Source: Misgurnus anguillicaudatus
Taxonomy: Eukaryota; Chordata; Actinopteri; Cypriniformes; Cobitidae
DNA: 64,000 nucleotides
Reading direction: 5' to 3'
Assembly: GCF_027580225.2 (NCBI RefSeq)
Contig: NC_073348.2
Location: 24,186,001-24,250,000, forward strand
The notes under the pieces were generated by a model. It searched no databases. It worked only from the letters and a program-made list of their open reading frames with translations, and was not told the DNA's origin. Shown piece by piece: positions 20,335 to 33,749 of the stretch (within the stretch, counting starts at the first letter, position 1; every line of letters starts with the position of its first letter). The position numbers and the translations under genes are program-made.

Positions 20335-22400
20335 TTTAACTGGATATTGTGACGCCTTTAGCTATTTGTCATGTTTTATGTTCACTATAAAATTAATACT
20401 AAAGCCGTTTGGTTTAAGAAGCAAGATCTCGCCAGTTTTTGATTCAATTATTAGTCCGCATTGGAGTATGAGATGTTAAATTAGCACCGGTAAGAAGGCG
20501 TTAGGTTACCCAGAAGTCTGATATACAGCAAAATGATTCAGAAATATCTCGTCATCGAATGCCAACTTCGACCAGTAAGAAGAGTATTTAATAGAGCCGT
20601 TTAACAAACAATAATCAACTATGGATCATTCAATAGTCAAAAAAATGAATGTACAGAGCAAAACTACTTCATTAAGCAATAATAGGATAGCACTTACAAC
20701 AAAGTTATAACTTGAACTGTTATGCAGTCAACAGACTTCACAGCAACGTGCTTTTAAAAATAGCAGCCAACGCAGTTACAGAAAAGTTTGGTGGGATAAT
20801 TAAACCAACTTACTGCTCAACTCTATCCTAATAATGGATGGGTTGTTCAACCATCACAAGCCTTGACGTTATTTTGCCATCGCCCATATGAGATCTGGAT
20901 AAGTCAATGGGACCCATCTGTACGCACACAAACAATTACCACAGTATCAACATTGAACACTGATTTGTTAGGCTGTCACTAAGCGCGAAGCCTCCTGTCA
21001 GTCTTGCATCACGTGTTGTTGCTTCATACTACCTGCCTCCAATTGGCCTCTGAGATCTGATGCCACAGCTGTCTAGCACCTGTAAACGGTCACTTGCCAA
21101 ACTTCATTATCACATATAACACTGTGCTAAATAGAGGCCATGGTACATGGTACTAGCCGGATAGTTGAAAAGTGGTGCATAATCCATTAGGAGCTCTGTA
21201 GCTGTATTATTTTGTCTTGTGTATTCAAATTATAACTTTATATCATTGTGTCCAGTGTATTATTATCTCTCCTCATGTATTACTCGACATTTATCATCTC
21301 CTGTTATATCAGTACTTCATTCAATCACATTCACCATCTCCAGATCATTAATTTTTACTGGAATTATGCAAATTGTATAAGCAGTTACCAGAACAAGGAA
21401 CTATAGGCTTCTTAGCCGGCCACACCAACAAAATTTTCCTTGATGAACCAGTTTCTCCGGACAAACCATTGCTGGTTGCCATTTATCTGGTGCACTGTTT
21501 TGCAAAGCAAACTCTGCAACATTTTAAAACTATTGCAAATGATATGCAAATGTTGTTGTGGGGAAATCAAGATAAGTCACGTAAACAAATTTTGTATTGT
21601 GAATTAAATCAAGTAGTTCTTCCCATACAAACATTTTACATGGTTACCAAAAATAACCATGCTTTTGCTACATAACAGTGTAAATAACACTTTACTGTAT
21701 ATGTACTGTATATAAGCTAAACCGCATTTCCATTGTACACTACATTTGGATGCGACTGTTGGAGTTTGCCCCCTAGTGGCATTCATAATCAAACCTTCAG
21801 TTTAAACGTAAATCCTTGTCAACATGGGAGAAGCTCATTCCAGCGCAAGAGCCTTTAATCTACGAATATATTTATAGTTAACAATTTACTTATCAGTAAT
21901 CCATCGTTTTAAAAGGTTTCAGGTGTTACTGATAAAGTTAAACAAAAAAGGTTCACCTTGCACAGTGTTTTGATTAAAACACATTGAAATACATCACTTC
22001 CGGTCAGCGTGTCACATGCGGTGTAGTCGCACAAGTTTTAATGCATCCAAAACTCAAATTGGATCCAATAATTAAGTACCCCCCAGATGGTTGGCATCCC
22101 ACACAGCCCCTTTCCGACTCTCCTTCCGATTTATCAGCCGTCATTTGTCATGTACAGTTGAAAGGTAAATGCAACCACGCTGATTTTAAATCAGACAAAG
22201 AGAAAAAAAGATGATTGGAGGGCCGCATTTGGCCCGCAAGCTGCCAGTTGTGTCCTCATTTTTATATTTTGGGCTGCTAGAGGATTCACAGACAAAATTT
22301 TGTATTGTAAAGGGAAACAGTGTTTCATGTACATATGACAATAAACTTTTGTATCTTAAATAAACCAGACCTGCCAACCTTTACGCATTTTATATAAAAA
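20335..22400. other. intergenic, nothing supported
   Basis: Mixed AT-rich DNA. A 101-codon plus-strand frame at 21373-21675 has no recognisable domain and no good start context. No transposon ends were resolved. Confidence 0.45.
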
Positions 22401-22960
22401 CGGTGGTGTCACGTCATGATTGACAGCTGTGATATCGTGTGATGATATGTGCATTCTGCGAGAGCAAGGACGGGGTCTTGATTTCGCGGCTTTACTTCCT
22501 GCTCACTACTGCGCAGGACTGGTCCCGAAATCGCTACTGCGCAGACTCGAGACCAAAGATGTCAGCCCGTATCGGGACACTGGCGACTTCACTTTTCACC
22601 AATGGAAGAGAGCGAACAGGCATCGTCCCTCGTTTTTCCAGTCTATGGTTGTACCCAGTGTCCTATGTTGTGCCTCAAGTTTAAGTTTTTACTTTATTTG
22701 CCAGTATATTAATTTACATTGCTAATCGCGGCAAAAACGCTTGTAAACGCATTGCAGTCCCACATTAACGGAAAAGACAACCTGGCGCAAACATAGAAAT
22801 CAATGTCCGCGAGCGTCGCGTCTGTGTTTACTTTTTGTAGCACTCCGCCGCCGTTCACTCAGAAGACCATGTGACGGCACGCGAGAAAACATGACAAAAC
22901 AAAAGTAAGTTTCTAAATAATATCTAATATGAAATTAATACTGTTCATGTTAGGTATGTT
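22400..22960. other. GC-rich dispersed-repeat-like segment
   Basis: CTGCTCACTACTGCGCAGGA and CTACTGCGCAGACTCGAGAC look like pieces of a cyprinid repeat rather than a gene promoter. No terminal repeats were resolved and no coding frame is convincing. Confidence 0.35.
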
Positions 22961-22962
22961 AA

Positions 22963-23291
22963 AGGGATAGTTCACCAAAACATGAAAATTCTGTCATCAT
23001 TTACTCACTCTCATGTTGTTACAAACCTGTATAAATTTCTTTTTTGTGATGAACACAAAGAAAGATATTTTGAGAAATGTTTGTAACAAACCATTCGTGG
23101 ACTCCATTCACTTCCATAGTAGGAAAAAGAATACAATGGAAGTAAATCGGGTCCACGAACGGTTTGGTTACAAACATTTCTCAAAATATCTTTCTTTGTG
23201 TTCATCAGAAAAAAGAAATTTATACAGGTTTGTAACAACCTGAGAGTGAGTAAATGATGAAATAATTTTCATTTTTGGGTGAACTATCCCT
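22963..23291. mobile_element. M1 MITE, copy 2 (near full length)
   Basis: AGGGATAGTTCACCAAAACA at the left, TTTTGGGTGAACTATCCCT at the right, flanked by TTAA on both sides. Long inverted arms with ATATTTTGAGAAATGTTTGT in each. No coding capacity. Confidence 0.85.
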
Positions 23292-23299
23292 TTAAAGAA

Positions 23300-25250
23300 A
23301 AAGTAGTGGCCTTTGCCCCAGAGGAGCTATATGTCAACGGGCCTGCTGGAAAATAAAGCAGGGATATAGCATGCTACAATACAATTAAATACAATTTTCA
23401 ATTATGTTTAAGTTTTGATTAAGAGGCATATTTTTTGGGATTACCTTTTCATTAAAAGAGTTCTTTATAGCCTTGTATGTTGAAAAACTAGATATGGTGG
23501 TGAGTGGGAACTATGTGCTTAGTAATAAGTAGTGATGAGCGAGTCCCTCGAAACTCAGATAATTTAAACCGATCCCTAAAATGACTCCATAGGTCCTTAG
23601 TGACCATTAACCCGAGTCAGTTGAGTCCTCCCAGATTTTGCATTAAAAATGAGAAATTGTATCAAACACAAAGCTCTTCAAATGTTTACAACAGAATTAC
23701 AACTAATAACTCTACATAGGCTGCCATAGGTTCTATAACTTTAAATTTACATCACCAAATGTCAATTGGGGGGAACGAGTGAGCTGCTATTCCCGATCGT
23801 AGGATAATTTCCTGCTTCTCCGAGTTCAGTGTGCGTGACGCTGAGTTGGTCGGCGACTCGGGGATTCACACAGAGAGTGACTCAACTCATAGAGCTTGAA
23901 TCTTGGACTAGGAGAAACAAGCCTTGCTCGTGTTATTAACCCACTGACTCATGTAGGCTGATCTGTTGCAATATTTGACTGGCACAATGTTTTGGGTAGA
24001 AGCTGCAAATGTTTAAAATATGAGGACTGCTGCAGCAGTGCTCCTGGTAAGATCCGCCACCGACGGACGTACTCGGCTCCTCTTGTTGACTGAGTCACTC
24101 AGAGTGGTTCACTCACAGCACCCGGGCAGGAGCGTCATGTTCTTGCGCGGATGTGGCCTGGTAGTGTAAGAAAGAGCTGAGGCAAGAGAAATAGATGGGG
24201 TTAATCTTAAGGAGACTTGTGTTCGACCGCAGTTGTGAATGCGAATGTGTCAGCTGTTTGAAAGACCTCTGTCCATTGAAGGATTAGTAAGGAAAATGCC
24301 TAGATAAGCAAACAACAGAAAGGTGAGGCGGTCAGATGACTATGATTTTTTATTGCCAGACTTAGTGCCTTAAAATAGTTTCTGTGCAAAGAAGTCAGCT
24401 ACATTTCATTAAACATGAGACCGTTTGAAGTAAAATTCAAGCAGAATTTATGACAGACCTTTGTAGCAAATGCAGGTGGGTGAAAGTTACAGTAAAAAAT
24501 ACTTGACAGGACAAAGACCTTGATGATTTGCTGAGTGAAGAAGAAAGGGAATGAGATTTCTTTCTGGTGGTCAAGGTGAGCTAGTCGATTCATTATTTCA
24601 ATCTTACATACAAAAATGAGTCATTAAACTCCCCTTGTGTTATATTTATTGAAAGGTTGAGTATTGCTTGAAGTATCAGGACTACTTAAATATTTATATA
24701 CTTATGAATTATTTATTTTTATGACTATTTTTCCAAAAGAATTGTAAATGGGTTGATATCTGCATTATGTATTTTGCTGTACATGCTGCATACTGTATAG
24801 GCCAAGGACCCCTTAATAGAAAGAGAGTATATGTATCTCATTTACATACTTTGTTATGATGGTTATATTACAAAGATATTGAAATAATCATTTTGGTATG
24901 CACAGTCTCATACTGTTAACATAATACATAACATTTTAAATTTACTGAATAGATTTTAAGGTGAAAACTTTATTTTAATCAAGTTTAGATTTTTAGTTTA
25001 TTAATGCAATTTGTTGGATGCCTAATTACATAAAAAAAAACATTATTTGGAGGACCCCTGATAATACCACCAGGGACCCCCAAAGGTCCCCGGACCCCCT
25101 GTTGAAGACCCCAAGTATTGACAGTTTCAGCAGCAACAACATAAAGAAACAGCTTTTGTGGCCCAAACGTAACTTTTGGTAAACTTCCACTAAGAATAAA
25201 TAACAACAGAGTCCCTCTGCACATTGACGTGTTTTTCATGTGTTTTTACA
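23300..25250. other. intergenic, no gene supported
   Basis: Contains a CGAGTCAGTTGAGTC-type repeat region (23530-24130) and, at 25045-25110, a block of GGACCCC/GGTCCCC repeats (ACCCCTGATAATACCACCAG) resembling a hAT fragment. No coding frame accepted. Confidence 0.4.
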
Positions 25251-26239
25251 GTGGACATGTAAATTCGCAGTATATTTCTGTTTTTAACTGTATTTCAAAA
25301 ACCGTGTAAAATTCCATAAAATTACAGTTTTGTTTACAGTGTAGAGTACATTATTTATGATACCAATAAATAACCAGTAAATTACCGTAATTAGTACATG
25401 GTCCCATTAGGCACAGTTTGCTTGAAACATGCCCGAGCGCAATTGTCCCCATCATACTGTAGTTTTTAAAACCGGAAGTATTGCCCTATGGCAAGCTGCT
25501 GCATGTCCGTGTCTGTTTTAAAGATCGCTCTGAATGGGATCTCTATGAAAAGTCCGTCGCAAAAATGGAATTATCTCTGCTTTTTGCTCAAATGTGGTGT
25601 TTTTGCAGAAACCTACCCATATTCAAAAGCTGATTACAAAAGAACTACTGAAGGTAGGATGAAGCGGGTTTTTTGTTTGAAAGCAGAGTGTCTGTTCTTT
25701 CATTTGATATATTGTATGTTTATATATTTGAAAGAACATTTTCTAGAAGGCATTAAACTTTTGTGAAAATCATGAAAAACGCTGGCGGTGAAAGAGTTAA
25801 CTATGGGCCATATGCGTAACCCTGACTATGTTTGTGACCCGATGAAACCGTTTATATATTAAAGGAACAGTATGTAGGATTGTGGCCAAATCTGGTACTA
25901 CAATCACAAAACTTGTTGCTAAAACTGGTACTGCATTCACACAACTGGTGGCCAATACACAACATGACAACATAAACATCAGTTTAGGGCTGCAACTCCA
26001 CTTTTTAAATGACAATATCCTGGCCGGACCACTGTTGTCAGTGATGTAAGTACTTGAAATGAACATTTCTTAATGTCTAGTGACATATCAGGGCCATTTT
26101 ATGATTAATTGATATACATTTCTTAAATATTGTTCCTTTAAATCAACCACCATACGATACAAGAGGAATGCTACCCAGTAAATATACTGCAGTACTCTTG
26201 TTATAAATGGACAATATGGGGGATCATCCAGCCTGATCT
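25250..26239. other. intergenic, no gene supported
   Basis: 25255-25345 carries AAATTCGCAGTATATTTCTG and matching ATTACAGT segments, probably a small MITE. A 93-codon plus frame at 25488-25766 shows no domain and was not accepted. Confidence 0.4.
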
Positions 26240-26440
26240 CACAGGTAACTATTTTACGATGTGGCTAATTTGTACTGTACTATATGTGAATTGCACAAAA
26301 TCGTATGATTTCAAAGAAAGCAATAATAAAGCCCCAAACCCAACTTCACTTTGGTTCGATCGTGAAAACAGATCGTATTGAAATGTGCGAACAAGATCAT
26401 ACAAATGGATACAAATTAGCCACCTCGTAAAAAAGTAACA
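26240..26440. repeat. imperfect inverted repeat (ACGATGTGGCTAATTTGTAC)
   Basis: ACGATGTGGCTAATTTGTAC at the left pairs with GATACAAATTAGCCACCTCGT at the right, with a loop of about 110 bp. Probably a MITE; ends not resolved. Confidence 0.5.
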
Positions 26441-27276
26441 AATTCCCAATTTTGTCGGGTCATCATACTGTACATGTTCTTACTGTATAAACCTATAAGC
26501 ACAATCTTGCTAATGTTAAAGTTCTGTTTCGTAACAAAATCTTTAGAAGAAATACAAAACGTGCCCTCAGCAGAGCACACTGTTCAGCGGTGTGGGATAG
26601 ATCGGATTGAAGGGAGCTAAAGAGGAATCTGAAGGTTAATTCAGTGCTGAGTGCAGTTGCTTGCCCTAAGTGTGTGTGTATATCACTGTCTGTTGGTGTG
26701 TAAATGTAAGCCGTGGAAGCTTCATTAAATGGTTAGCTGTAAAAATAGCCTGCGATGGGTGTGCTCAGACAGTGTGATGTAATGACAGAAGAGAGTCCGT
26801 GTAAGCAAAGAAGGTTAATGTTGCACAGCCCTAGACAGAACAGAATGCCGTCTTTTATGGGCACACTGGAGGATCGGTCTGTGTTTCAAACCGATCATGA
26901 AATTAGTTGTGACATTTGGTAGCAGATGTTATGATGCTTGACGCTGTAGGGGCCAGTTTCTAAAATTCAAGTGTATCAACAGTAAGTCAAGCTCTATAAT
27001 GGTTTTTAATGTCTCATCATTAAATTTTAATATGTAATGCTGTGTTGTTTCAACCCACAAGCAATGCCATAGAAGAACCATTTAGTTTCACTAAAAAACT
27101 CAAGGCATTTTTTATTAACATTAATGTAATCTGTATAATTTTTATCCACTGCAAAGAAACTTTTGTGCAATTGAAAGGTTTGACAAAGCCTGACAAAGAC
27201 CACATTTGGAAACCTCTATTTTTTAGGGGTACATGATTGAGTAAAATATGAACAAACCCAAATAAAACAAAAGGGA
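26441..27276. other. intergenic, nothing supported
   Basis: No transposon ends, RNA gene or coding frame that I can support. Confidence 0.45.
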
Positions 27277-27430
27277 CAAACCCAACCTGCTGGGTTGTAA
27301 TTTAACCTATGCTGGGTTGTTTTAACCCATTGTTGGGTCAAATATAGACATTTTCTGGGTTGATTTAACCCATCAGTTAGGTTTGTCCCTTTTTGACCCA
27401 ACACTGGGTTGAAAACAACACAGCATTTTA
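27277..27430. mobile_element. M2-related MITE (GCTGGGTT repeats)
   Basis: Repeated TGCTGGGTTG and TTAACCCA motifs, starting AAAGGGACAAACCCAACC and ending with GTTTGTCCCTTTTTGACCC; the two ends are inverted copies. Closest to the copy at 38668. No coding capacity. Confidence 0.65.
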
Positions 27431-27524
27431 TTACCTCATGTGGATAAAGTCTAGCTAAAGTAAAATCTAGCAAAAAAAATCATTAAAATCATTACTGTTT
27501 GTACTTCTGCTAATGTAGAGAACA

Positions 27525-27665
27525 TTCTGTGAAAATATAACCTTGATATCTTTAATACTAAGTGAGTATAAGGCCGTATCAAAGATTGAAATCAAACAGA
27601 GAATTTAAACTTAGATGCTCTTCATGCTAATGAGACTTAAGCCTGGATTTCACAGGCAATGTCAC
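27525..27665. repeat. dispersed repeat shared with 35160-35290
   Basis: TGAAAATATAACCTTGATAT followed later by GAGACTTAAGCCTGGATTTC ACAGGCA; the same two blocks in the same order occur at 35164 and 35257. Family unknown. Confidence 0.5.
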
Positions 27666-27811
27666 ATATATGAGCACAAAATATTGATTTGATATATGAG
27701 CTCATTTGTAAGAAACCCAAGTCTTCCAAAAACCCATCGTAAAAGTTCCTTGTTGCACTTAAATTTGTATGTTTAATCAACTTGAAATAAAAAAAATAAC
27801 CTTTTTTTAAG

Positions 27812-27992
27812 TAATTTTTTTGGCCATTTTTGCCTTTATTTAAACAGTGATAGCGGAGAGGACAGGAAAGTACAGGGAGAAGAGAGGGGTATGGGACCGG
27901 CAAATGACCACGAGCCGGGAATCGAACTCGGGTTGCAAAAGTGCGAAAGCACCACATGTCGGAGCGCTGCCCACTACACCATCGACTCCGAC
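27812..27992 (-). repeat. tRNA-derived SINE
   Basis: On the minus strand the tRNA-like head carries an A box TGGTGTAGTGG (27981-27971) and a B box GAGTTCGATTCC (27929-27918), about 50 bp apart as in tRNA genes. A unique body and an AAATAAAGGCAAAAATGGCC tail follow. It is a SINE, not a tRNA gene: there is no folding acceptor stem. Confidence 0.8.
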
Positions 27993-28049
27993 TTTCTTGA
28001 CTAGTAAAAATTACTATTAATTATAAAAAATAAAGTTGAAATAACTTAA

Positions 28050-28281
28050 AGGCCGGCTGCATGATCTTTGAATGCCAATGTTGACATTTGAAATCACCTA
28101 AACAAACACGCCCCTACCCCAATAGAATATGGACCTTCTTTTGATAGACCCACCCCACACGTACACAACCCAGGCAACGATGTTGGTTAGTAGACACGCC
28201 CCTTACTGCTGATTGGCTACAAGTGTGTTTTGGTAGTCGGCCCTTTTCCAAAGTGTTTTTCAAAAATCACGCACCCCACCT
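28050..28281. mobile_element. TTAA-flanked MITE (AGGTGGGGTGCGTGATTTTT)
   Basis: Left end AGGCCGGCTGCATGATCTTT, right end inverted AGGTGGGGTGCGTGATTTTT, with TTAA on both sides (28046-28049, 28282-28285). 232 bp, no coding capacity. Confidence 0.75.
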
Positions 28282-28289
28282 TTAAACTA

Positions 28290-28711
28290 ATTCAACTTTA
28301 TTTGAATAATTTATAGCAACTTCTCACTAGTGGAGAGAGTTTAAATAAATTGTAATTTCGAATTGATTAAACTTAAAAATTTAAGTGCAAAAAGGACATT
28401 TTTGCAGTGCAAGAACAACAAGTTTAAAGTTCAAACAAGACCAACATGCATTTGGTTTAATCATTTATAAATTATTAATTATGCATATTTATCCAGGATT
28501 TTTGTATTAAACTGCACCTGTCAGGATGACTCGCAGTACTCTACCTAAATTAGGCTATTTTCTCAGTTACAGCCAGGAGGTTGTTTTCTGGGAATAACAA
28601 TCTTGTAATGCCGACACTGGCCAATCAGAATCAAGCCTTGCATAACACGGGGGTGTACTAATGATCATTTTTAAATGACAAAATCACCCTGACTGAAATA
28701 CCTATTACCTT

Positions 28712-28715
<4 letters not shown>
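28290..28715. other. intergenic, nothing supported
   Basis: AT-rich DNA with no resolved repeat ends and no coding frame. Confidence 0.45.

Positions 28716-28794
<79 letters not shown>
28714..28794. repeat. (TA)n(GA)n compound microsatellite
   Basis: About 16 bp of TA followed by about 64 bp of uninterrupted GA. Confidence 0.95.
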
Positions 28795-28796
<2 letters not shown>

Positions 28797-28799
28797 GGT

Positions 28800-29736
28800 T
28801 TCAGCAGTAACATGCATAAGTATGCATATCTATGTGTATATATGGGTATTTCTCAGATTAAGGGCCAAATTGGGTTGCTACAATTTTGAAAATTAAAATT
28901 CCATATTTGACTAATTGGTATACATCCAATTATCAGTCCTTAAGTCAGGAGCTCCGTTATGAGCTTGGTTGAGACCATAAGATACAGGAATTTATTATTT
29001 TTTTGCTAGTTTCTTATCTATGTCAAGTACAGTTTCTTAAAGGGATTGCACACAGGACGCCCAGCTCAACGCCGCGCCGTTGATCTGCGCAGCCGGTGTG
29101 AGACCCCCTTTACTGTGTAGTAAATGTATCTTTACCATCACATCATCGAAAATATGTAAAAAATAAAACTTAAATGATAAATCGGTGCTTTTAAAACATT
29201 TTGTGGTTGTACATGTAATCTAATTTATCTTGAACTTAATAAGATTTTTACTTGCAAGATGAGTTATAGTCATTTACGTATCTAAATTTCTGATTCATCA
29301 ATTTACCCTGGCTTGGAATCTAAGCTTATTTTAAGTGAAGGCCATATATCAAAACTTTTTAATACATTGTCAGAAATGTATAATTGTAGGATGCTTTTGT
29401 TATGCATACATAATTTATTGGCAAAATTATGTATTGTGCCGGTAATGACTGTGCTGGTAATGACATTTTTGTCAAAAAACTAGCCCTATTAGCTAAGATG
29501 ATGACTAAGCAAGTGTAGCTAGCTTTCTACATCTAATGTACACCATTTTAACTATTAAAGTGATAAAAATATTTAAAAATAAAAAATAAAAATACAGAAA
29601 TACAACACATATGGTAATGACGCATAATAAGTGTACATGCCCAACACAAAGAATAAAGAGTAGATTAAATTACTTTTCTGGATATCAAGGCATCAGTCTT
29701 GCAGCTTGATATCCATGTGCTCCACTATGTCATTAG
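28800..29736. other. intergenic, nothing supported
   Basis: AT-rich. TTGCACACAGGACGCCCAG at 29046 may be an old repeat fragment. No gene. Confidence 0.45.
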
Positions 29737-29744
29737 GTTACCAT

Positions 29745-30235
29745 TAGGGATCGACCGATATGGATTTTTCAGTGCCGATGCCGATACCGATTTTTGTTTC
29801 ACCAGCCTTAGCCGATGACCGATACAGGCTGCCGATTTTCTTGAGCCGATATTTGGAGCCGATACTGGTTTTGCTCACTCAATTTACATCATAAAAATTA
29901 TGTAAAAAATGGCATGTTGTTAAAAAGAGATGTTATTAGTTTGCACAGTTCTTACATTTATTGTAGTCTAGGAAACCGCCCCATAGAGATGAAAAAAACC
30001 CACTTTGTTCAGCTATGATCAGCTGTTCAGCCGAGCTTTCAATGTTGTTGTGAAAAGGTTGGTTGTTTTTAGTCACATGACTTGCAATCGCTTGCGGGTT
30101 CCAGCACTCTTGTCTGTAAATTATGCCGGAAAAATCGGCAAACACGGCAGCCATGTATCGGCCGATGCCGATACGCATAAAACTCGCAAATATCGGCCCG
30201 ATATATCGGCTGGCCGATATATCGGTCTATCACTA
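29745..30235. mobile_element. hAT-type non-autonomous element A2 (CGATA-rich), intact ends
   Basis: Left end TAGGGATCGACCGATAT, right end inverted TAGTGATAGACCGATATAT, exact 8-bp duplication GTTACCAT (29737-29744, 30236-30243). Related to element A1 at 185-576 by its ends and its CCGATA/TATCGG repeats. 491 bp, no coding capacity. Confidence 0.85.
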
Positions 30236-30510
30236 GTTACCATGGCTACCAAATAAACTTTTGATGAAAAAACAGTGGGAAAAGTCCCTTTATGCAGAGC
30301 GTGTTGGTAATGACAGCTAAACCATGGGACAGGTAGAAATGATGCAAAATAAAATACAAAATGCATATATATGCTTAATCTATGCATGTAGTTTAATAGT
30401 TGAAGTAACATTTAATTCATATGCATATATATTTTTTAATAATTTGTGATAAATAATGTTTGAGATATGACACGACATGTGAAAACTCTGGTGAAGGACA
30501 ACAACAAAAC

Positions 30511-30580
30511 ACACACACATATATATATATATACACATACATATATATACACATACATACATACATACATACATACATAC
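30511..30580. repeat. (CA)n/(TA)n/(CATA)n microsatellite
   Basis: ACACACACACACATATATAT followed by CATACATA repeats. Simple sequence. Confidence 0.9.
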
Positions 30581-32500
30581 ACATTCTCATCATCTATGCT
30601 TAAACATATGGCACATAAACATTATTTATTATCGGCACAAACATGAAAACATGTATAGTACCGTTTTTTTGTGTGTGTAAATTGTTCTTCAATTCAAATG
30701 CAGCTACATTTAACACGTCACAGACAAATATGCATTCAGCAGAATACAGATGCAGGGAGGGGGTTCAGTGAAACTGAACCTTACTGCAGCTGTTCTTGTA
30801 CAATAGTACCTGAACCAAACACAAAGGCACTAGCGCATACACATACACACACGCACACACTTACAGTACTGCATTTAGAAATAGCTCTATTTAGCTTTTG
30901 CACTCTGTCACTAATAGTAGATTTTTTTTTGCACAGTGCACAACTGAACATGCGGTAATGTTATAATGACACTAAATTATTTAAGGTTCAATTTGGTTCA
31001 CTAAAACACAGAATTGAAATGGAAATACAGTACAGAGCACCGACACCGTGATTGCCTCTATACTTCATATTTCATTACTTCAGCCGTGTAATTCTACTAA
31101 TCAATATACACAAAACTCTTGCCTGCTCTCTATCCACTTTGCACTTCCACCCACACAGTACAAAAATATTTCAATATGCAACACAGGACACAAAAGGGCT
31201 TTTTAGCATTTCTAATAAGTAACAACTGCTTTGGGGACATGCTAAACATAATGTGTAATTAAGATTTGGTGCACTCGGAAATGTGCAAATCTCCCAATGA
31301 TGGATACAGCATAATATAACAACGTTTTACATGATCACTTTACTGTGTAATTTACAGCAGCATTACAAAATGTATGTGCTTTTATGCACATTTTTATTGC
31401 TTAGAGGTATCTGCTTTTTATAGCACAAAACAATTAATAAACAATTTTGTTTGTACGCTTTGCATTTTAGCAAATCTCTGCACAGTTTGTTGAGATCTCC
31501 TCTCATGCTCTACAGGGTAGAAACACATGGTAGATTACTAGGTTGTTTTTCTCAGGAAAAAAGCGTGAGAAGCGTGTGACGTGCATCGTTCACATATTCT
31601 CACAGACGTGCGTTTACCCTCGTGCACGTAAATAATTACATTGATCTCTTTCCATCACATCTCTCCATCATATTGCCTTTTATCTTAATCCGTCCCATTC
31701 CTCCGGCATCATCCTCCCATCTTTCAGAGCTGTCACTTCACATTACCTCTACTCTCTTTCTTTCTCACTTTCCTCTTTGACGGTCAGACTATTTTGAGTT
31801 CCTTTAACCAGGGCCAATATAGATGTGAGAGACGCAGGGGCTATGCAAGGGCCATACTTGTAGTAGAGCAAACGCTTCTAATGCTGTATCACCCAATAAA
31901 ATTTTACTGATAAATCCATGTCTAGACAAGATAAGTTTAGGTTTTTAGATATGCACAGGGATCCTGGTGCAGTCAAAATTGAAGTATTTTTAAAGATATA
32001 AATCAGCGTGTTTCAAAACATTAACAAAATGAACATTTATAAGCATTCAAAACTTACAGTCTCTCACTTCCACCACTATGGATCAACAGTTTTTATTACA
32101 TCATTCTGCAGTTTAGTTTCTCATCAGATTCCAAGCTGTTTTCTTCTTGTTATTTGTCATTATTTGTTACTTGAGCATTAATCATAAAAATTGTATTGAT
32201 TAAAAATTGCTATTGGCTATTTAAAAGGGGGAGGAGACATTTTACTGGATGGATGGATACAGATCATGGGTGCGCGTGAGCCACATCCACATACAGGGTA
32301 CAGCTCTTGTGCGTGGATTATGGTCAGAACAAATGTTTTATAGAGATTTACTGCATTTGTACCAGCTATTATGGCAACCACTAATTGCACAAATTATGCA
32401 GTTTTTTCTGGATTTCATAACAACCATTAACTAGCCAGTAAATGCGCACTTGTGTCATATGCAATACAACTATCATTAGCTTTAGTGGCTCACCGGAAGT
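30581..32500. other. intergenic, nothing supported
   Basis: Includes a short CA tract (30838-30860) and pyrimidine-rich DNA (31650-31790). No coding frame, RNA gene or transposon ends supported. Confidence 0.45.
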
Positions 32501-32508
32501 CTTACTGT

Positions 32509-32757
32509 GGGTTCACACCAGACGCGAGTTCAACGATTTGCGCGAGTAGATTACATAAAAAGTCAATGCAAAGACGCGATCTGATTCCTCGCGTGGGGCG
32601 ATGCGAAGATATGGGCGGCGTGTTTGCCGTGAAAACACGCACTATTTGCCCTTAAAAGCGGCTTAAGCAGCATCATATGAAAATTTGCATGACACGAACT
32701 TAAATCCTGCGAGTAATCAAGAACGAGTAACGTGATGCCCCGCGTTTGGTGTGTACG
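32509..32757. mobile_element. MITE, family M4 (GGGTTCACACCAGACGCG), copy 1
   Basis: Left end TGGGTTCACACCAGACGCG, right end inverted GCTACGTACACACCAAACG. GC-richer than its surroundings, with CGCGAG/CTCGCG repeats. Related copies at 32770, 42250 and 56497. Confidence 0.65.
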
Positions 32758-32769
32758 TAGCATTATAAT

Positions 32770-33201
32770 GCATTCAGACCAGCCGTGGTAGAGGCGTCAA
32801 GCGCGAGTGATTTCAATGTTAAGTCAATGTAAAGACACAATGACGCGCGTCTGGAGGTCGCAAGGCGCGAATGAGGCGTTTAGCGTGGCGCGGTGCACGC
32901 GATTTTGCTTCATTGCCGCGGGAAATGCGCAATTTGAAAATTTTGAACTTTGGCGGAAAAACACACCGCGTTAACCAATCAGGAGCTTTCTCTAGTAGTG
33001 ACGTGATTACAGGAAGCGAGCGGAGTCGCAGAAGCCACTCCCATGACGCAAATTTCCGCGCAAACGTCTCGATGACTAGAATTTCACATACAGCTTTCAC
33101 GCGTGAATTAAGCGAGTAAACTCAAAATGTTCAAGCGGCAAACTAGACGCGGTAGATGCAAATTTAACGCCTCAAACACGGCTGGTGTAAACCCACGGTT
33201 A
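32770..33201. mobile_element. M4 MITE, copy 2
   Basis: Left end TTCAGACCAGCCGTGG, right end CACGGCTGGTGTAAACCCAC: inverted copies about 20 bp long. It lies 12 bp from copy 1, so two members inserted side by side. No coding capacity. Confidence 0.65.
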
Positions 33202-33345
33202 GACAAAAGGGCTCAAAGAATGCAGCGCTCACATTTACGTCAAAAATAAGGTGGATAGAGCCCCTCCACCATTGATCAGTTCTTTTGACTAAAAGGCTGG
33301 ACTTCTGTCTTCAGAGCAGCCATATTTAGCCTTGCATTGTTCGCT

Positions 33346-33745
33346 GGCCCTGCCCCAAATGGCACACTCCGGACTTATGGGCTTCCTCAGAGTCCACACT
33401 TTAATGACATCATGTAGTGCAGACCTTAGGGACCCTTGACGCGAGTCCACGAGTCATATTTTGGGACAGACTCAAGCATCACGCTGGAAATAGGAAGAGA
33501 AGTGGTGTGAACTCCTCCCATCCGTCGTCTGATTGCTCTTTCGCAAGGACTTCTGGGTTGGTAAAGTGTGTGCAGCCTGCAGCAGGCTTTGCCGAAGACT
33601 GCATAAAGGGTGCAAAGGGAGCACTGATGGGCACACTTCGAAGCATAAAAATTACACCCTATGGACTCGTAGACTAAGCAAACACGCGCAATTTAAGGCC
33701 ACAAGACCGAAAGTCCACGTGAAGTGCACCATTTGGGAGGGGACC
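33346..33745. mobile_element. MITE, family M5 (CCCAAATGGCACACTCCGGA), uninterrupted copy
   Basis: Left end GCCCTGCCCCAAATGGCACA, right end inverted CCCCTCCCAAATGGTGCACT. The interior (GGACTTCTGGGTTGGTAAAG, GGGACAGACTCAAGCATCAC) is repeated in reverse at 60397-60760. It serves as an empty-site reference for the insertion at 59579-60393. Confidence 0.75.
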
Positions 33746-33749
33746 TCTA

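Noticed and set aside
21373..21675. 100-codon plus-strand frame
   Set aside because: No recognisable motif, isolated, no splice or promoter support.
27912..27985. Possible tRNA gene on the minus strand
   Set aside because: A and B boxes are present but the acceptor and anticodon stems do not fold; it is a SINE head.
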